A stretch of 64,000 bases of DNA. Source: Nitrospira sp. GTDB taxonomy: Bacteria > Nitrospirota > Nitrospiria > Nitrospirales > Nitrospiraceae. The notes under the pieces are model-generated. The model did not search any database. It was given only the letters and a program-made list of their open reading frames with translations, and had not been told where the DNA came from. Below are positions 8,697-18,324 of this stretch, piece after piece. The translations under genes were made by a program, and so were the position numbers. The stretch lies in the NCBI GenBank assembly GCA_024331125.1, contig JANDJI010000001.1, positions 732,761 to 796,760 of the forward strand, read 5' to 3'. How positions within the stretch are numbered: position 1 is the stretch's first letter; every line of letters begins with the position of its first letter.

Positions 8697-10168
8697 CGCG
8701 CCCCCTCGAACAGGCCGAGTTGTATTTCCTCCGCGCGGGTGAACGGAATGGGGTACCGTTCCGTAAAACAAGCCGTGCAATACTGACGGGGACTGCCCGG
8801 CGCGGCTTTGAGCATGCCCTCGATGCTCAGATAGGCCAAACTGTCGGCCGTAATGTATTTGCGAATCTCCTCCCTCGAATGATCGGACGCCACCAATTCT
8901 TTCTTGGTCGGCGTATCGATCCCATAGAAGCAGGGTGAGACGATGGGAGGCGAACTGATCCGCATGTGCACTTCCTTTGCGCCGGCCTGACGGATCATCT
9001 TGACGATTTTTCGGCTCGTCGTGCCGCGCACCAACGAGTCGTCCACTACGACCACGCGCTTGCCGCGCAACACCTCGGACACGGCGTTCAATTTGATTTT
9101 CACCCCGAAGTGCCTGATCGACTGCTCCGGCTCGATAAAGGTTCGTCCCACGTAATGGTTTCGAATCAACCCCGTTTCGAAACGGAGACCTCCTCCCTCG
9201 GCATAGCCCAGGGCGGCCGGCACCCCGGAATCCGGGACCGGAATCACGATATCGGCCGGCACCCACGACTCCTGCACCAGTTGTCGACCCATCGCCTTGC
9301 GAACGGTATACACCGCATCGCCGCCGAAAATCCTGCTGTCCGGCCTGGCGAAATACACGTACTCGAACACGCACATGGCCGGATCCACCGTGGGAAACGG
9401 CCGATAGCTGTCCACGCCGTGGTCGCCGACCATGATCAGCTCGCCCGGTTCGATCTCCCGCACGTACTCGGCGTCCAGCAGATCGAACGCGCAGGTCTCC
9501 GACGCCACCACCCAACTGCTGCGGAGCCGCCCCAGGCACAGGGGACGCAGCCCGTACGGGTCGCGCGCGGCGATCAACCCTCGGTCGGTCAACAGCACGA
9601 CCGAAAACGCGCCGCGGACCCGGTTGAGCGCGTCGATGACGCGGGCCAGCAACGAATCGGCCTTGGAGTGGGCGATCAGGTGAATGATCACCTCGCTGTC
9701 CGACGTGGATTGAAAAATGGCCCCGTAGGCTTCCAGCTCGTTCCGCAGCACCTGGGCGTTGATCAAGTTGCCGTTGTGCGCCAAGGCCAGATTGCCGAGC
9801 GCAAAATTCACGATCAGCGGCTGGACGTTTTTCAGGTCGTTGCCGCCCGCCGTGGAATATCGATTGTGGCCGATCGCCATATGGCCGGGCAGCTTTTCCA
9901 GAACCGATTTGTCGTAGAGATCGGCGACGAGCCCCAACCCCTTTTTGACGAAAAACTGCTCGCCGTCGCCGGAGACGATCCCGGACGCCTCTTGCCCCCG
10001 ATGCTGAAGCGCGTAGAGCCCGAGATAGGTGAGATTGGCCGCCTCTTCATGGCCGAAGACCCCGAACACCGCGCACTCGTCGTGAAACCGATCGGAGCCT
10101 TCGCGTCGGCGTCGGGAGGAGCCGAGGGAAACGACCGGAAGTTCCTTCTTCGCGCGACCAATCTCCAT
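8693..10168 (-). CDS. purF: amidophosphoribosyltransferase
   Basis: PurF makes 5-phosphoribosylamine from PRPP and glutamine, the first committed step of purine synthesis. The 491-residue protein has a propeptide ending before the nucleophile Cys32 (ECAVFG), the glutaminase motif [11 protein letters not shown], and the PRPP loop [13 protein letters not shown]. Cysteines in [14 protein letters not shown] and CTACF match the four ligands of the oxygen-sensitive 4Fe-4S cluster of the Bacillus-type enzyme. It follows purL by 31 nt and overlaps the PilZ gene by 4 nt. Confidence 0.96.
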   Translation of the reverse strand: MEIGRAKKELPVVSLGSSRRRREGSDRFHDECAVFGVFGHEEAANLTYLGLYALQHRGQEASGIVSGDGEQFFVKKGLGLVADLYDKSVLEKLPGHMAIGHNRYSTAGGNDLKNVQPLIVNFALGNLALAHNGNLINAQVLRNELEAYGAIFQSTSDSEVIIHLIAHSKADSLLARVIDALNRVRGAFSVVLLTDRGLIAARDPYGLRPLCLGRLRSSWVVASETCAFDLLDAEYVREIEPGELIMVGDHGVDSYRPFPTVDPAMCVFEYVYFARPDSRIFGGDAVYTVRKAMGRQLVQESWVPADIVIPVPDSGVPAALGYAEGGGLRFETGLIRNHYVGRTFIEPEQSIRHFGVKIKLNAVSEVLRGKRVVVVDDSLVRGTTSRKIVKMIRQAGAKEVHMRISSPPIVSPCFYGIDTPTKKELVASDHSREEIRKYITADSLAYLSIEGMLKAAPGSPRQYCTACFTERYPIPFTRAEEIQLGLFEGAR

Positions 10169-10199
10169 GTTTCGCCCTTCCGCGCTTGAAACTTCTTCC

Positions 10200-12437
10200 T
10201 CACGTCTCGTTCAGAGCCCGTTCAAGAGAACGGGCCCACCGGTCGTGCAACGTGGGCAAGGACACGTCGATGACGTTCGCCGTTGAACGTTCGTCGCTCA
10301 GAGAGACGACCAGCCGATCGCCTCCCACGGTTCCGATCACCGCTGCGGGAACGGCGAGCGATCTGGCCTGTTCGAGAACGGCCTCCCGATGGGCCGGCTT
10401 CGCCGAGAGCACGACTCTCGACTGGCTTTCCCCGAACAGCACCGCATCTTTTCGCAATCGGCCCCTTGTTAATTGTACCGCCGCGCCGAGCCGGCGGCCA
10501 GGCGCAGACAGGCAACTTTCCGCCAGCGCCACGGCCAGCCCTCCGTCCGAACAATCGTGCGCCGATTGCACCAACCCGCCGCGAACCAACGCCAACACGC
10601 AGTCGTGCAGGGCCTTTTCCGCCTCCATGTTCAGAAACGGCGGCGACCCCTGTTCCCGGCTGTGCATGATCTTCAAATACTCGGATCCGCCGAGATCTTC
10701 CCTCGTCGCTCCCAGCAGGATAATGTCGTCGCCCTCTTCTTTGAACCATTGGGTCATCGTCCGATCGGCCCGATCGATCAATCCCACCATGCCCACCATC
10801 GGCGTGGGATAAATCGAGAGACCGTTCGTTTCGTTGTAAAAACTGACGTTGCCGCTCACGATGGGAATCTTCAAGAATTCGCAGGCGTCCGCCAGGCCTT
10901 CCACGGCCATCACGAACTGCCACATGATGTCCGGACGCTCGGGGTTCCCGAAATTCAAACAGTCGGTCAGCCCGATCGGCTCGGCCCCGGAACAAACGAG
11001 ATTGCGCGCCGCTTCGGCCACCGCAAGCCGCGCCCCTTCGTAGGGATTCAGCAGGCAATAGCGGCCGTTGCAGTCGATCGTCATGGCCACGGCCTTGTGC
11101 GTGCCCTTGATCCGCACGACCGCCGCGTCCGATCCGGGACGGACCACCGTGTTCGTCCGGACCATATGGTCGTACTGCTCATAGATCCACCGCTTGCTGG
11201 CGATCGTGGGCGACTCCATCAGCGACAGGAGAGCGGCGTTCGCGTCCTTGACGTCCGGAATCACGTCGTAATTCAGATTCGTCAACAGGTCCTGATAGGC
11301 CGGCGGCGAGTACGGACGGTCATACCGGGGTCCCTCGTCGGCCAGCGCCTTGGCCGGAATTTCCGCCACGATGGTTCCCTGATCTTTCACGCGCAGGACG
11401 CCGTCTCCCGTCACCCGCCCGACCACCGCGACGTCCAAATCCCATTTTCGGCAAATCGCGACGCACTCGTCCTCTTTGCCGGCCTTCGCCACCATCAACA
11501 TCCGTTCTTGCGATTCCGACAACATCACTTCATAGGGCGTCATGCCCGGCTCACGCCGAGGCACGAGGGCTACGTCCAGCTCAATGCCGGTCCCCGCGCG
11601 CGACGCCATTTCACAAGACGAACTCGTCAGGCCGGCCGCGCCCATGTCTTGGATGCCGACCAACAGATCGGCCGCCATCAGTTCCAGACAGGCTTCGAGC
11701 AACAGCTTTTCTTGGAACGGGTCGCCGACCTGGACGGTCGGGCGCTTTCGTTCCGACTCGTCGTCGAACGAATCCGACGCCATCGTCGCGCCGTGAATTC
11801 CATCCCGCCCGGTTTTGGAGCCGAAATAGATCACGGGATTTCCGATCCCCGCAGCCGCGCCGCGAAAAATCTTGTCCTTCTCGGCGATACCCAGGCACAA
11901 CACGTTCACCAGCGGATTCAGAGAATAGATCTCGTTGAAGACCGTCTCGCCTCCCACCGTCGGCACGCCCATGCAGTTGCCATAGCCGGCGATGCCGGCG
12001 ACGACGCCTTTCATCAGGCGGCGGTTTTGGGGAACGGTCAACTCGCCGAAGCGAAGCGAATCGAGCAGCGCGATCGGCCGCGCGCCCATGGTGAAGATAT
12101 CTCGCAAAATCCCGCCCACTCCCGTGGCGGCCCCTTGATAGGGTTCGATGAAGGAGGGATGGTTGTGCGATTCCATCTTGAACACGGCGCACAACCCGTC
12201 TCCGATGTCCACGGCGCCGGCGTTCTCGCCTGGCCCCTGCACCACGCGCGGCCCGGACGTCGGCAGCTTTTTCAAATGGACGCGCGAGCTTTTATACGAA
12301 CAGTGTTCGGACCACATGACGGAGAACATGCCCAACTCCGTCAAGTTGGGCTCGCGCCCCAGAATGGTGACGATGCGCTGATATTCATCGCGCGTCAGAT
12401 TATGCTGAGCAATGAGATCGTCGGTGATGGGCGGCAT
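10200..12437 (-). CDS. purL: phosphoribosylformylglycinamidine synthase subunit PurL
   Basis: Small-type PurL (745 aa) converts FGAR to FGAM using ammonia from PurQ, held together by PurS; all three are present here. Seen in the sequence: [14 protein letters not shown] near the N-terminus, the ATP/Mg motif [23 protein letters not shown], and [10 protein letters not shown] in the first half, with the repeated AIR-synthase-like half ending at about 730. The ATG at 12437 gives the normal N-terminus; an in-frame extension of 20 codons upstream is unlikely. No good ribosome binding site is visible; a 6-bp hairpin (CCGCTT/AAGCGG) sits 7 nt before the ATG. Confidence 0.95.
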   Translation of the reverse strand: MPPITDDLIAQHNLTRDEYQRIVTILGREPNLTELGMFSVMWSEHCSYKSSRVHLKKLPTSGPRVVQGPGENAGAVDIGDGLCAVFKMESHNHPSFIEPYQGAATGVGGILRDIFTMGARPIALLDSLRFGELTVPQNRRLMKGVVAGIAGYGNCMGVPTVGGETVFNEIYSLNPLVNVLCLGIAEKDKIFRGAAAGIGNPVIYFGSKTGRDGIHGATMASDSFDDESERKRPTVQVGDPFQEKLLLEACLELMAADLLVGIQDMGAAGLTSSSCEMASRAGTGIELDVALVPRREPGMTPYEVMLSESQERMLMVAKAGKEDECVAICRKWDLDVAVVGRVTGDGVLRVKDQGTIVAEIPAKALADEGPRYDRPYSPPAYQDLLTNLNYDVIPDVKDANAALLSLMESPTIASKRWIYEQYDHMVRTNTVVRPGSDAAVVRIKGTHKAVAMTIDCNGRYCLLNPYEGARLAVAEAARNLVCSGAEPIGLTDCLNFGNPERPDIMWQFVMAVEGLADACEFLKIPIVSGNVSFYNETNGLSIYPTPMVGMVGLIDRADRTMTQWFKEEGDDIILLGATREDLGGSEYLKIMHSREQGSPPFLNMEAEKALHDCVLALVRGGLVQSAHDCSDGGLAVALAESCLSAPGRRLGAAVQLTRGRLRKDAVLFGESQSRVVLSAKPAHREAVLEQARSLAVPAAVIGTVGGDRLVVSLSDERSTANVIDVSLPTLHDRWARSLERALNET

Positions 12438-12497
12438 ACCAGACCGCTTTACAAGCGGACCATAGCGGAAAGGATACGAAAGATGCGATGGAAACAC

Positions 12498-12532
12498 GAA
12501 CCGGCAAGGCCTTCTTCCGACCTTGCCGGTTC
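12498..12532 (-). terminator. hairpin terminator after the Ig-like secreted protein gene
   Basis: A perfect 12-bp inverted repeat (GAACCGGCAAGG and its complement) with an 11-nt loop lies 28 nt after the stop of the minus-strand gene at 12561-12896, followed on that strand by GTGTTT. The T-run is short, so termination may be partial. Confidence 0.6.
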
Positions 12533-12560
12533 TCCCACATGCTCGTACTTTTTGGTCTGT

Positions 12561-12896
12561 TTATTCCACTTCCACGGTCACGGAGGCTTCGGCGGCCAAC
12601 GCTTGATGATCCTTATCCGCCGCGACCACCTTGATTTCATGGGTTCCGCGCGACAGTCCCTTCACCGTGCCTTTCCAGCCCTTCTGATATTCCCCGTCCA
12701 CGAAACAGTGAGCATGGGTCGCGTCGCTGCCCTTGACCAGTTCATAGACCACTTCGACGTCGCTCCCAACTTTCGAGCCCTGGGCCGGACTCTTGATCGT
12801 GATCTTGCTTCCATCATCCTTCGCCGCCCAGACGTCGACGCCGGATCCCAACGCCAATAACCCCATGATCGCCATTGCGACACCGATGCGCTTCAT
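12561..12896 (-). CDS. secreted Ig-like domain protein
   Basis: The 111-residue product has a classical signal peptide (about 1-24, cut after VWA) and one small beta-sandwich: ITIKSPAQGSKVGSDVEVVY, a THAHCFVDGEYQ turn, GLSRGTHEIKVVAADKD and a final VTVEVE strand. This pattern is that of small periplasmic Ig-like or DUF4399-type domains of unknown role. AAGGAGG lies 7 nt before the ATG. It has its own terminator and a T/A-rich upstream region, so it is an independent unit inserted between purQ and purL. Confidence 0.7.
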   Translation of the reverse strand: MKRIGVAMAIMGLLALGSGVDVWAAKDDGSKITIKSPAQGSKVGSDVEVVYELVKGSDATHAHCFVDGEYQKGWKGTVKGLSRGTHEIKVVAADKDHQALAAEASVTVEVE

Positions 12897-13074
12897 CTCA
12901 AGCCTCCTTAAAAAATAATGATATAGGGAAATAGATCGATCGTGACATGCGACCGAAGCAAACGACGGCTACACTTTACCTCGACCGTCGCCGATCTTCA
13001 ATCCGTCTTCCGCACGTTACGGAATCAACGCTTTATTCCCTTGTACTTCAGAGACTTCGACCCGCTCTTCCGCT

Positions 13075-13773
13075 CTACCGCCTCTTTTTCAGCCTCTCCA
13101 CCACCGACGCGAGGATCATCCGGCCGTCGTCGTTCCCCAAGACGGACTCGGCGCAGCGTTCCGGATGAGGCATCATACCGAGCACGTTGCCGGCGGCGTT
13201 GCAAATGCCGGCAATGTTGTCGAGCGACCCGTTGGGGTTGGCTTCCATGGTCACGCAGCCATCCGGTGTGCAATAGCGAAACACGACTTGGGCGTTGGCC
13301 TTGAGCGACGCCGCGGTCACCGGATCGGCGTAGTAGTGTCCGTCGGCGTGGGCGATGGGAATCTTGAGCACCTGGCCTGACTCACAGGCTCCGGTAAACG
13401 GCGTGGCCGCGTTTTCCACCTTCACGTGGACGTCCCGGCAGATGAAATGCAGCGAGTCGTTGCGCAGCATCGCGCCGGGCAGCAGTCCGGCCTCGAGCAG
13501 AATCTGAAATCCGTTGCAGATGCCGAGAACCAGCCCTCCTTCTTCGGCGTACTCTTTCACCGCCTCCATCACCGGCGAGAACCGCGCAATCGCGCCGGTC
13601 CGCAGATAATCGCCGTAGGAAAACCCGCCCGGGAGAATGATCGCGTCGAGACCGGAGACGGACTTTTCTTTGTGCCAAACCATCGTCACGTCCTGGCCCA
13701 GCACGTCCCGGAACACATACTGGCAATCATGGTCGCAATTGCTGCCGGGGAAGACCACCACGCCGATGTTCAT
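13075..13773 (-). CDS. purQ: phosphoribosylformylglycinamidine synthase glutaminase subunit PurQ
   Basis: Class I glutamine amidotransferase of 232 residues that supplies ammonia to PurL. The oxyanion-type start [25 protein letters not shown], nucleophile Cys86 in LGICNGFQ, and the His-x-Glu pair in [10 protein letters not shown] are all present. It lies downstream of purS with a 34-bp perfect palindrome in the 63-nt gap. Confidence 0.97.
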   Translation of the reverse strand: MNIGVVVFPGSNCDHDCQYVFRDVLGQDVTMVWHKEKSVSGLDAIILPGGFSYGDYLRTGAIARFSPVMEAVKEYAEEGGLVLGICNGFQILLEAGLLPGAMLRNDSLHFICRDVHVKVENAATPFTGACESGQVLKIPIAHADGHYYADPVTAASLKANAQVVFRYCTPDGCVTMEANPNGSLDNIAGICNAAGNVLGMMPHPERCAESVLGNDDGRMILASVVERLKKRR

Positions 13774-13798
13774 CGCTCCTCACAAACCGCTTCGCCGA

Positions 13799-13832
13799 CG
13801 TCCTTGTCCGGCGCATGCGCCGGACAAGGACG
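13799..13832. repeat. 34-bp perfect palindrome between purS and purQ
   Basis: The sequence reads identically on both strands over 34 bp, with arms CGTCCTTGTCCGGCGCA and their exact complement and no unpaired loop. In RNA it would form a very stable hairpin. No T-run follows on either strand, so it does not look like an intrinsic terminator; mRNA processing, protection of the purS end, or a REP-like element are possibilities. Confidence 0.75.
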
Positions 13833-13836
13833 GGCC

Positions 13837-14076
13837 CTACGTCAACTCGAACCGATACTCCTCGATGATCGTATTGGCCAACAGCTTCTCGCACATCGAC
13901 TTGACCTCGACTTCGGCTTTGGCCCTGTCCCGCTCGTCGAGATCCAGCTCCAGATATTTGCCGACGCGAACGTTCGCCGCGTTCTTGAACCCCAGCGTCT
14001 CGAGCGCGTGCTCGATGGCCTTGCCTTGCGGATCCAGAATGCCTTGCTTGAGCGTCACGTGTATTTTGGCCTTCAC
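13837..14076 (-). CDS. purS: phosphoribosylformylglycinamidine synthase subunit PurS
   Basis: PurS is the small dimeric bridge that lets PurQ dock on small-type PurL. The 79-residue product has the family pattern KIHVTLKQGILDPQGKAIEHAL, GFKNAANVRVGKYLELDL and a C-terminal MCEKLLANTIIEEY. The GTG at 14076 overlaps the preceding TGA (GTGA) with GAGGAG upstream, so the longer open frame is not used. Confidence 0.93.
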   Translation of the reverse strand: MKAKIHVTLKQGILDPQGKAIEHALETLGFKNAANVRVGKYLELDLDERDRAKAEVEVKSMCEKLLANTIIEEYRFELT

Positions 14077-14288
14077 TCTTGGCTCCTCCGGTCGGACGAT
14101 TGCATCTGCCGATCCACGTATTTTTTGATCCACACGATGCAGGCGACGGTCAACGCGCCCGCGAAGACCAGCGCCACGAAAGCCCATCGCCACGGCGAGT
14201 CATCCAGCCGGTAGGCCATGACGGCGACGATGGCCCCCCAGATCACCACCGACGCGATGAGGCCGTAATTCAAATAGGCCCGCAGCAT
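14073..14288 (-). CDS. two-helix small membrane protein
   Basis: The 71-residue product has two hydrophobic segments (about 8-25 and 34-54) and a charged tail (KKYVDRQMQSSDRRSQE). No family recognised. It lies between purC and purS and overlaps purS by 4 nt, so it is translated as part of the purine operon. Its hydrophobic pattern and start ATG make it credible. Confidence 0.65.
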   Translation of the reverse strand: MLRAYLNYGLIASVVIWGAIVAVMAYRLDDSPWRWAFVALVFAGALTVACIVWIKKYVDRQMQSSDRRSQE

Positions 14289-14304
14289 GGTTCTGTTCTC
14301 TCTC

Positions 14305-15012
14305 TCACCCGCACACCCGTCTCAAGACTTCCTGGTACGCCTCTTCGACGTTCCCCATATCCTGCCTGAATCGGTCCTTGTCCATCGGATCGCCGGTCAC
14401 CGCGTCCCACAGGCGGCACGTGTCCGGAGAAATTTCATCGGCGACGATCAGCTTGTTGTGATACACCCCGAATTCAAGTTTGCAATCGACCAATCGGATC
14501 TTCCGGTCGGCCAGAAACGGCTGCAACACGTCGTTCGCGCGATGGGCGAGTTCCCTCAATTCCCGCAACACCCCCGGCGTCGCCACGTTCAGCAGGCGGA
14601 GGTGATCGTCGTTGACCAGGGGATCGCCGAGCGCATCGTCCTTGTAATAGAATTCGACGACCGCCGGCCGGATGGCCTCCCCCACCCGCAGCCCCAACCG
14701 TTTGGCCAAACTGCCGGCCACGACGTTCCGCACCACGACCTCGACCGGCACGATCGTGACCTTCTTGGCCAGCATCTCTCGATCGCTCAGCCGCTCAATA
14801 AAGTGCGTCGGAACCCCTTTCTCATCGAGCAATCGGAACAGCCGTTCCGACACCTTGTTGTTGACGATGCCCTTGCCCGCAATCGTGCCGCGCTTTTGGG
14901 CGTTGAACGCGGTGGCATCGTCCTTGAAGTACTGGACGACCTGATCCTGTCTCGCCGCGGCGAAAATTTTCTTGGCTTTTCCCTCGTACAGCATCGGGCC
15001 GATCGTCATCAT
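14305..15012 (-). CDS. purC: phosphoribosylaminoimidazole-succinocarboxamide synthase
   Basis: SAICAR synthase (235 aa) joins CAIR and aspartate with ATP. Family motifs are LYEGKAKKIF near the start, FKDDATAFNAQKRG, VPVEVVVRNVVAGS, and LVDCKLEFG followed by VADEISPDTCRLWD. The start is at the first of two consecutive ATGs with GAGAGG upstream. It follows cld by 21 nt. Confidence 0.96.
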   Translation of the reverse strand: MMTIGPMLYEGKAKKIFAAARQDQVVQYFKDDATAFNAQKRGTIAGKGIVNNKVSERLFRLLDEKGVPTHFIERLSDREMLAKKVTIVPVEVVVRNVVAGSLAKRLGLRVGEAIRPAVVEFYYKDDALGDPLVNDDHLRLLNVATPGVLRELRELAHRANDVLQPFLADRKIRLVDCKLEFGVYHNKLIVADEISPDTCRLWDAVTGDPMDKDRFRQDMGNVEEAYQEVLRRVCG

Positions 15013-15033
15013 CTCCGCCTCTCCACGAACGTC

Positions 15034-15828
15034 CTATTGCGCGAGCGCCTCGATTACCTCGTCCACCGACTTGACGGCGCCGATCAGCGTCGGATGGCCG
15101 AACCGTCGCACGTAGTGAAATTCTTCGGCCTGTTCCAGAGCCAACACCAGACTGTGAAAATCTTCCAGCCTGGATGTTTCAAAATAGGTGATGAAATCCA
15201 GATCGTCCAGCCCGCTGGAGTGGTAGAGCTTCCGCTTGACCGTCGGAAGATAGGGCACCGACGCCTCCGTGTGCTCGCGCATCATCGCCGCCCGTTTCTC
15301 CTGATCCAACGCCCACCAGTCGGCGTTTTTCTGAATCGGAATGACGATGGCGTAGGGGCGTGGGCCGGCCTCGCTGGGCCCTTTCAAATCCGCCTTCAAG
15401 TGATCCGGCAGCCCGGGCACGTAATTGGGCTTCTTGGTCAGCCCGTGCATAAGACCGACCGTCTTTAGATATTTGCCGAAGGCGCTGCTCTGAAGATCCA
15501 AGAGAAATTGCTGGGTGTCCCGCAACTCGGCGGCGTGGACGCGAAACATGAGATCGGCCTTTTCCGACAGTCCGCGCATCAAATAGACGTCGATCGCGAT
15601 CTTTTCCCGGTGTTGCCCGATCACGCCCCGCAACAGGGTCAACTGGCCGATCCTGGTCGCTTGGTTCTGTTTCATCCAGGCATCGTCCAGCGCGAAGACG
15701 GCGAAGGTGCCGAAGATTCCCGGCTCGTTCAGGAGTTTCTCCCGATCGGCGGCGCCGAACGAGTCGGGCGCTCCTCGCAACGACCCGATCAGCAGCACGA
15801 TGATGAACAGACTCCATCGAACGCCCAT
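15034..15828 (-). CDS. cld: periplasmic chlorite dismutase (heme b)
   Basis: Chlorite dismutase breaks chlorite into chloride and O2. The 264-residue product has a signal peptide ending near SFGA-AD and then the Nitrospira-type long Cld chain. The proximal heme ligand is conserved as His186 in REHTEAS, and the distal catalytic arginine as Arg199 in TVKRKLYHSSGLDD; RPYAIVIPI and WWALDQEKR match the remembered Nitrospira enzyme. The ATG at 15828 is preferred over GTG at 15834 because AAGGAA stands 6 nt before it. It sits immediately after purB (2-nt gap) and before purC, so it is likely co-transcribed with purine genes. Whether chlorite is its natural substrate is not known; detoxification is inferred. 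Confidence 0.9.
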   Translation of the reverse strand: MGVRWSLFIIVLLIGSLRGAPDSFGAADREKLLNEPGIFGTFAVFALDDAWMKQNQATRIGQLTLLRGVIGQHREKIAIDVYLMRGLSEKADLMFRVHAAELRDTQQFLLDLQSSAFGKYLKTVGLMHGLTKKPNYVPGLPDHLKADLKGPSEAGPRPYAIVIPIQKNADWWALDQEKRAAMMREHTEASVPYLPTVKRKLYHSSGLDDLDFITYFETSRLEDFHSLVLALEQAEEFHYVRRFGHPTLIGAVKSVDEVIEALAQ

Positions 15829-15830
15829 CC

Positions 15831-17171
15831 TCACTTCCTTTTCCTCCCTTCGCCTTCGATCGACGGACCGCGCCCTGACGCGCCGAACACCCGGCCGTAA
15901 ATTTTACCCACGTGCCGCAGATAGTAGGACGGGTCGAAGCACGCGGCGATCTCCCGCGCCGTGAGATGCCGACTGATGAACGGATCTTTTCCCGCCAATT
16001 CTTGAAGCCCGCCTCCTCCCCGCCACGAAGCCATGGCGTTTCGTTGCACGGCCTCGTACGATTCTTTGCGTTGCGCGCCTTTCTCGATCAATGCCAGCAG
16101 GAGCCGCTGCGAATAGACCAACCCGCCGGTCAGTTCCAGGTTCCGCCTCATCCGCTCGGGATAGACGACGAGACGTTCGATCAGCTCCGTCGCCCGCGCC
16201 AGCATGTAGTCGATCAGAATGGTGCTGTCCGGCAGGATGACGCGCTCGACGGAGGAATGACTGATGTCCCGCTCGTGCCAGAGCGCGACGTTTTCCATCG
16301 CGGCCAGGCTGTTCGCCCGGACGACACGCGCCAGACCGCAGAGATTTTCCGAAACGATCGGGTTACGCTTGTGCGGCATGGCCGACGACCCTTTTTGACC
16401 GGCTGAAAAATACTCCTCCGCCTCCAGCACTTCGGTCCGTTGAAGGTGACGGATTTCCGTGGCGATTTTTTCGATCGTCGCGGCCAACAGCGCGAGCGCC
16501 GTTACATAGGCCGCGTGCCGATCCCGCTGGACCACTTGATTGGAAATCGGATCGGCGACCAACCCCAGCTTGGCGCACACGTACTCTTCGATCTCCGGCC
16601 CTTGATGCGCGAAGGTGCCCATCGCCCCGGACAATTTGCCGACCGCGACATGGACGCGGACCTGGCGAAGCCGCTCCAGGTGCCTGGCAAGCTCCTCGTA
16701 CCAGAGCGCCATCTTGAGCCCGAAGGAGATCGGCTCGCCATGGATCCCGTGCGACCGGCCGACCATGACCGTTCGTTTGTGCCGAAGGGCCTGCTTCTTC
16801 AACGCCCCGCGCAGTCCCTCGACGCTTTTCAGAATCAAATCCAATGCTTCGGTCATCTGGACGGCGAGCGCTGTGTCCACCACGTCGGAAGAAGTGAGCC
16901 CCATGTGCAGATAGCGATGCGCGGGCCCCACCGAGTCGGTCAGCGACTCGAGAAACGCGATCACGTCGTGTTTGGTCACCTGCTCGATCTCGGCGATCCG
17001 CTCGACGTCGATGCGCGCGCGTTTGCGGATGGCCGCCGCCGTCCCCTTGGGCGCCAAACCGGCCTTCTCAAACGCGGCGCACGCCTGAAGCTCGACCTCG
17101 AGCCAGATCTCATACTTGTGTTTGAGATCCCAAACGGCCTTCATGGGGGGGCGACTATACCGGTCGATCAT
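15831..17171 (-). CDS. purB: adenylosuccinate lyase
   Basis: PurB (446 aa) cleaves SAICAR to AICAR and adenylosuccinate to AMP. The fumarase-superfamily signature GSSAMPHKRNP is present, with HMGLTSSDVVDTALA and VGRSHGIHGEP holding the catalytic histidine and substrate-binding residues. The C-terminal tail is basic (GRKRK) and its stop is 2 nt from the cld ATG. Upstream gene is nusB (87-nt gap). Confidence 0.97.
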   Translation of the reverse strand: MIDRYSRPPMKAVWDLKHKYEIWLEVELQACAAFEKAGLAPKGTAAAIRKRARIDVERIAEIEQVTKHDVIAFLESLTDSVGPAHRYLHMGLTSSDVVDTALAVQMTEALDLILKSVEGLRGALKKQALRHKRTVMVGRSHGIHGEPISFGLKMALWYEELARHLERLRQVRVHVAVGKLSGAMGTFAHQGPEIEEYVCAKLGLVADPISNQVVQRDRHAAYVTALALLAATIEKIATEIRHLQRTEVLEAEEYFSAGQKGSSAMPHKRNPIVSENLCGLARVVRANSLAAMENVALWHERDISHSSVERVILPDSTILIDYMLARATELIERLVVYPERMRRNLELTGGLVYSQRLLLALIEKGAQRKESYEAVQRNAMASWRGGGGLQELAGKDPFISRHLTAREIAACFDPSYYLRHVGKIYGRVFGASGRGPSIEGEGRKRK

Positions 17172-17258
17172 CTGCTTCCTCGTGCGCGATTCCTCGTCGA
17201 TTCCACTTCCTCGTCCCTCACCACGGCCGGCCCGCGAGCACGGGCTCCCCGGAGCGGC

Positions 17259-17708
17259 TCACCCTTCGCTCTTCACCCGCGACGCCTCGGCGCGTTTGGC
17301 GGCGAGCCGCGACTCCGTGACCAACACTTTATCCAACACACCGTTGATGAATTTCGACGCTTCCTCGTCTCCGAAACTTTTGGCCAATTTCACCGCCTCA
17401 TCCAACGTGACCCTTGCCGGCACGTCGTCCAGCCATAGGAGCTCATAGAGCCCGGCGCGGAGGATGTTGCGATCGACGATCGGCATGCGACTGACCTTCC
17501 AATTCGTCGCATATCGGCCGAGCAACCGGTCGAGCTCGACTTTGTTGTTCAATACTCCCGCCACCAACCGCTCGGTGAACGCCCTCGTTCCCTGGTCGGC
17601 CTTGAGCGGTTTCCAAAACTCTTCCAGCCACGGCCCCGCTTCCCCATGGACGTCGTACTGAAACAAAATCTGCAAGGCCCACTCGCGGGCCCGATGGCGC
17701 GATCCCAT
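17259..17708 (-). CDS. nusB: transcription antitermination factor NusB
   Basis: NusB binds boxA RNA with S10 to promote antitermination at rRNA operons. The 149-residue helical protein shows [50 protein letters not shown] and [20 protein letters not shown], all typical. The ATG at 17708 lies just after the ribH stop. The ribH-nusB order is the common bacterial arrangement. Confidence 0.94.
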   Translation of the reverse strand: MGSRHRAREWALQILFQYDVHGEAGPWLEEFWKPLKADQGTRAFTERLVAGVLNNKVELDRLLGRYATNWKVSRMPIVDRNILRAGLYELLWLDDVPARVTLDEAVKLAKSFGDEEASKFINGVLDKVLVTESRLAAKRAEASRVKSEG

Positions 17709-17712
17709 ACGA

Positions 17713-18246
17713 CTATTTTCCGGACCTCCTCGCGGGCCGTCGCGGGAGCACCGTCGAATCATTCCCCTGCGGCGGCGTCATCGCGTTGAGCCGCCTCATC
17801 ACTTTCGCCGTCTCGATCGCGGCCTTGGCCGCTTCTCTTCCCCGGTTGAATTTCGAGGGGTCCGCTCGTTCCATCGCCTGCGCCACTGTTTCCGTCGTCA
17901 ACACGCCGAAGATGATCGGCACGCCGGTCGCCAGCGCCGCTTGACCGATCCCCCTGCTGGTTTCCGCGCAAATGTAATCGAAATGCGGGGTCTCGCCTCG
18001 GATCACGGCGCCGAGACAGATCACGGCGTCAAACCGTCCCGTCATCGCCATCGTGCGGGCGATCAATGGAATCTCAAAGGCCCCCGGCACCCTCTCTACA
18101 TGGATGTCGGCCGGTACGATCCCCTGCTCGGCCAACCCGTCGAGGCAAGACGCCAACAGTTTGCCCGTCACCGATCGATTGAACTTCGAAACCACGATGC
18201 CGAATCGGAATCGGCCCGCGCGGCGACGGTGTTCGGAGACCGTCAT
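17713..18246 (-). CDS. ribH: 6,7-dimethyl-8-ribityllumazine synthase
   Basis: RibH condenses the ribBA product with the pyrimidine intermediate in riboflavin synthesis. The 177-residue product has [37 protein letters not shown] and [11 protein letters not shown], covering the active site. The C-terminus is extended (about 25 residues, basic and proline-rich) beyond the usual end. The start at 18246 is a choice; in-frame ATGs at 18282 and 18306 would add residues and none has a strong ribosome binding site. Confidence 0.93.
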   Translation of the reverse strand: MTVSEHRRRAGRFRFGIVVSKFNRSVTGKLLASCLDGLAEQGIVPADIHVERVPGAFEIPLIARTMAMTGRFDAVICLGAVIRGETPHFDYICAETSRGIGQAALATGVPIIFGVLTTETVAQAMERADPSKFNRGREAAKAAIETAKVMRRLNAMTPPQGNDSTVLPRRPARRSGK

Positions 18247-18324
18247 CGTATGACCACGCTCACGTGACGCTCCGGAACCCGGCATGGTCCGCTTCGACTC
18301 GCGCACATCCAGATCACACCTCGT

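Noticed and set aside
10473..12860. 795-codon open frame on the plus strand across purL
   Set aside because: Composition is typical of antisense reading (Arg, His, Gln rich) and no start signal or family; purL is certain on the other strand.
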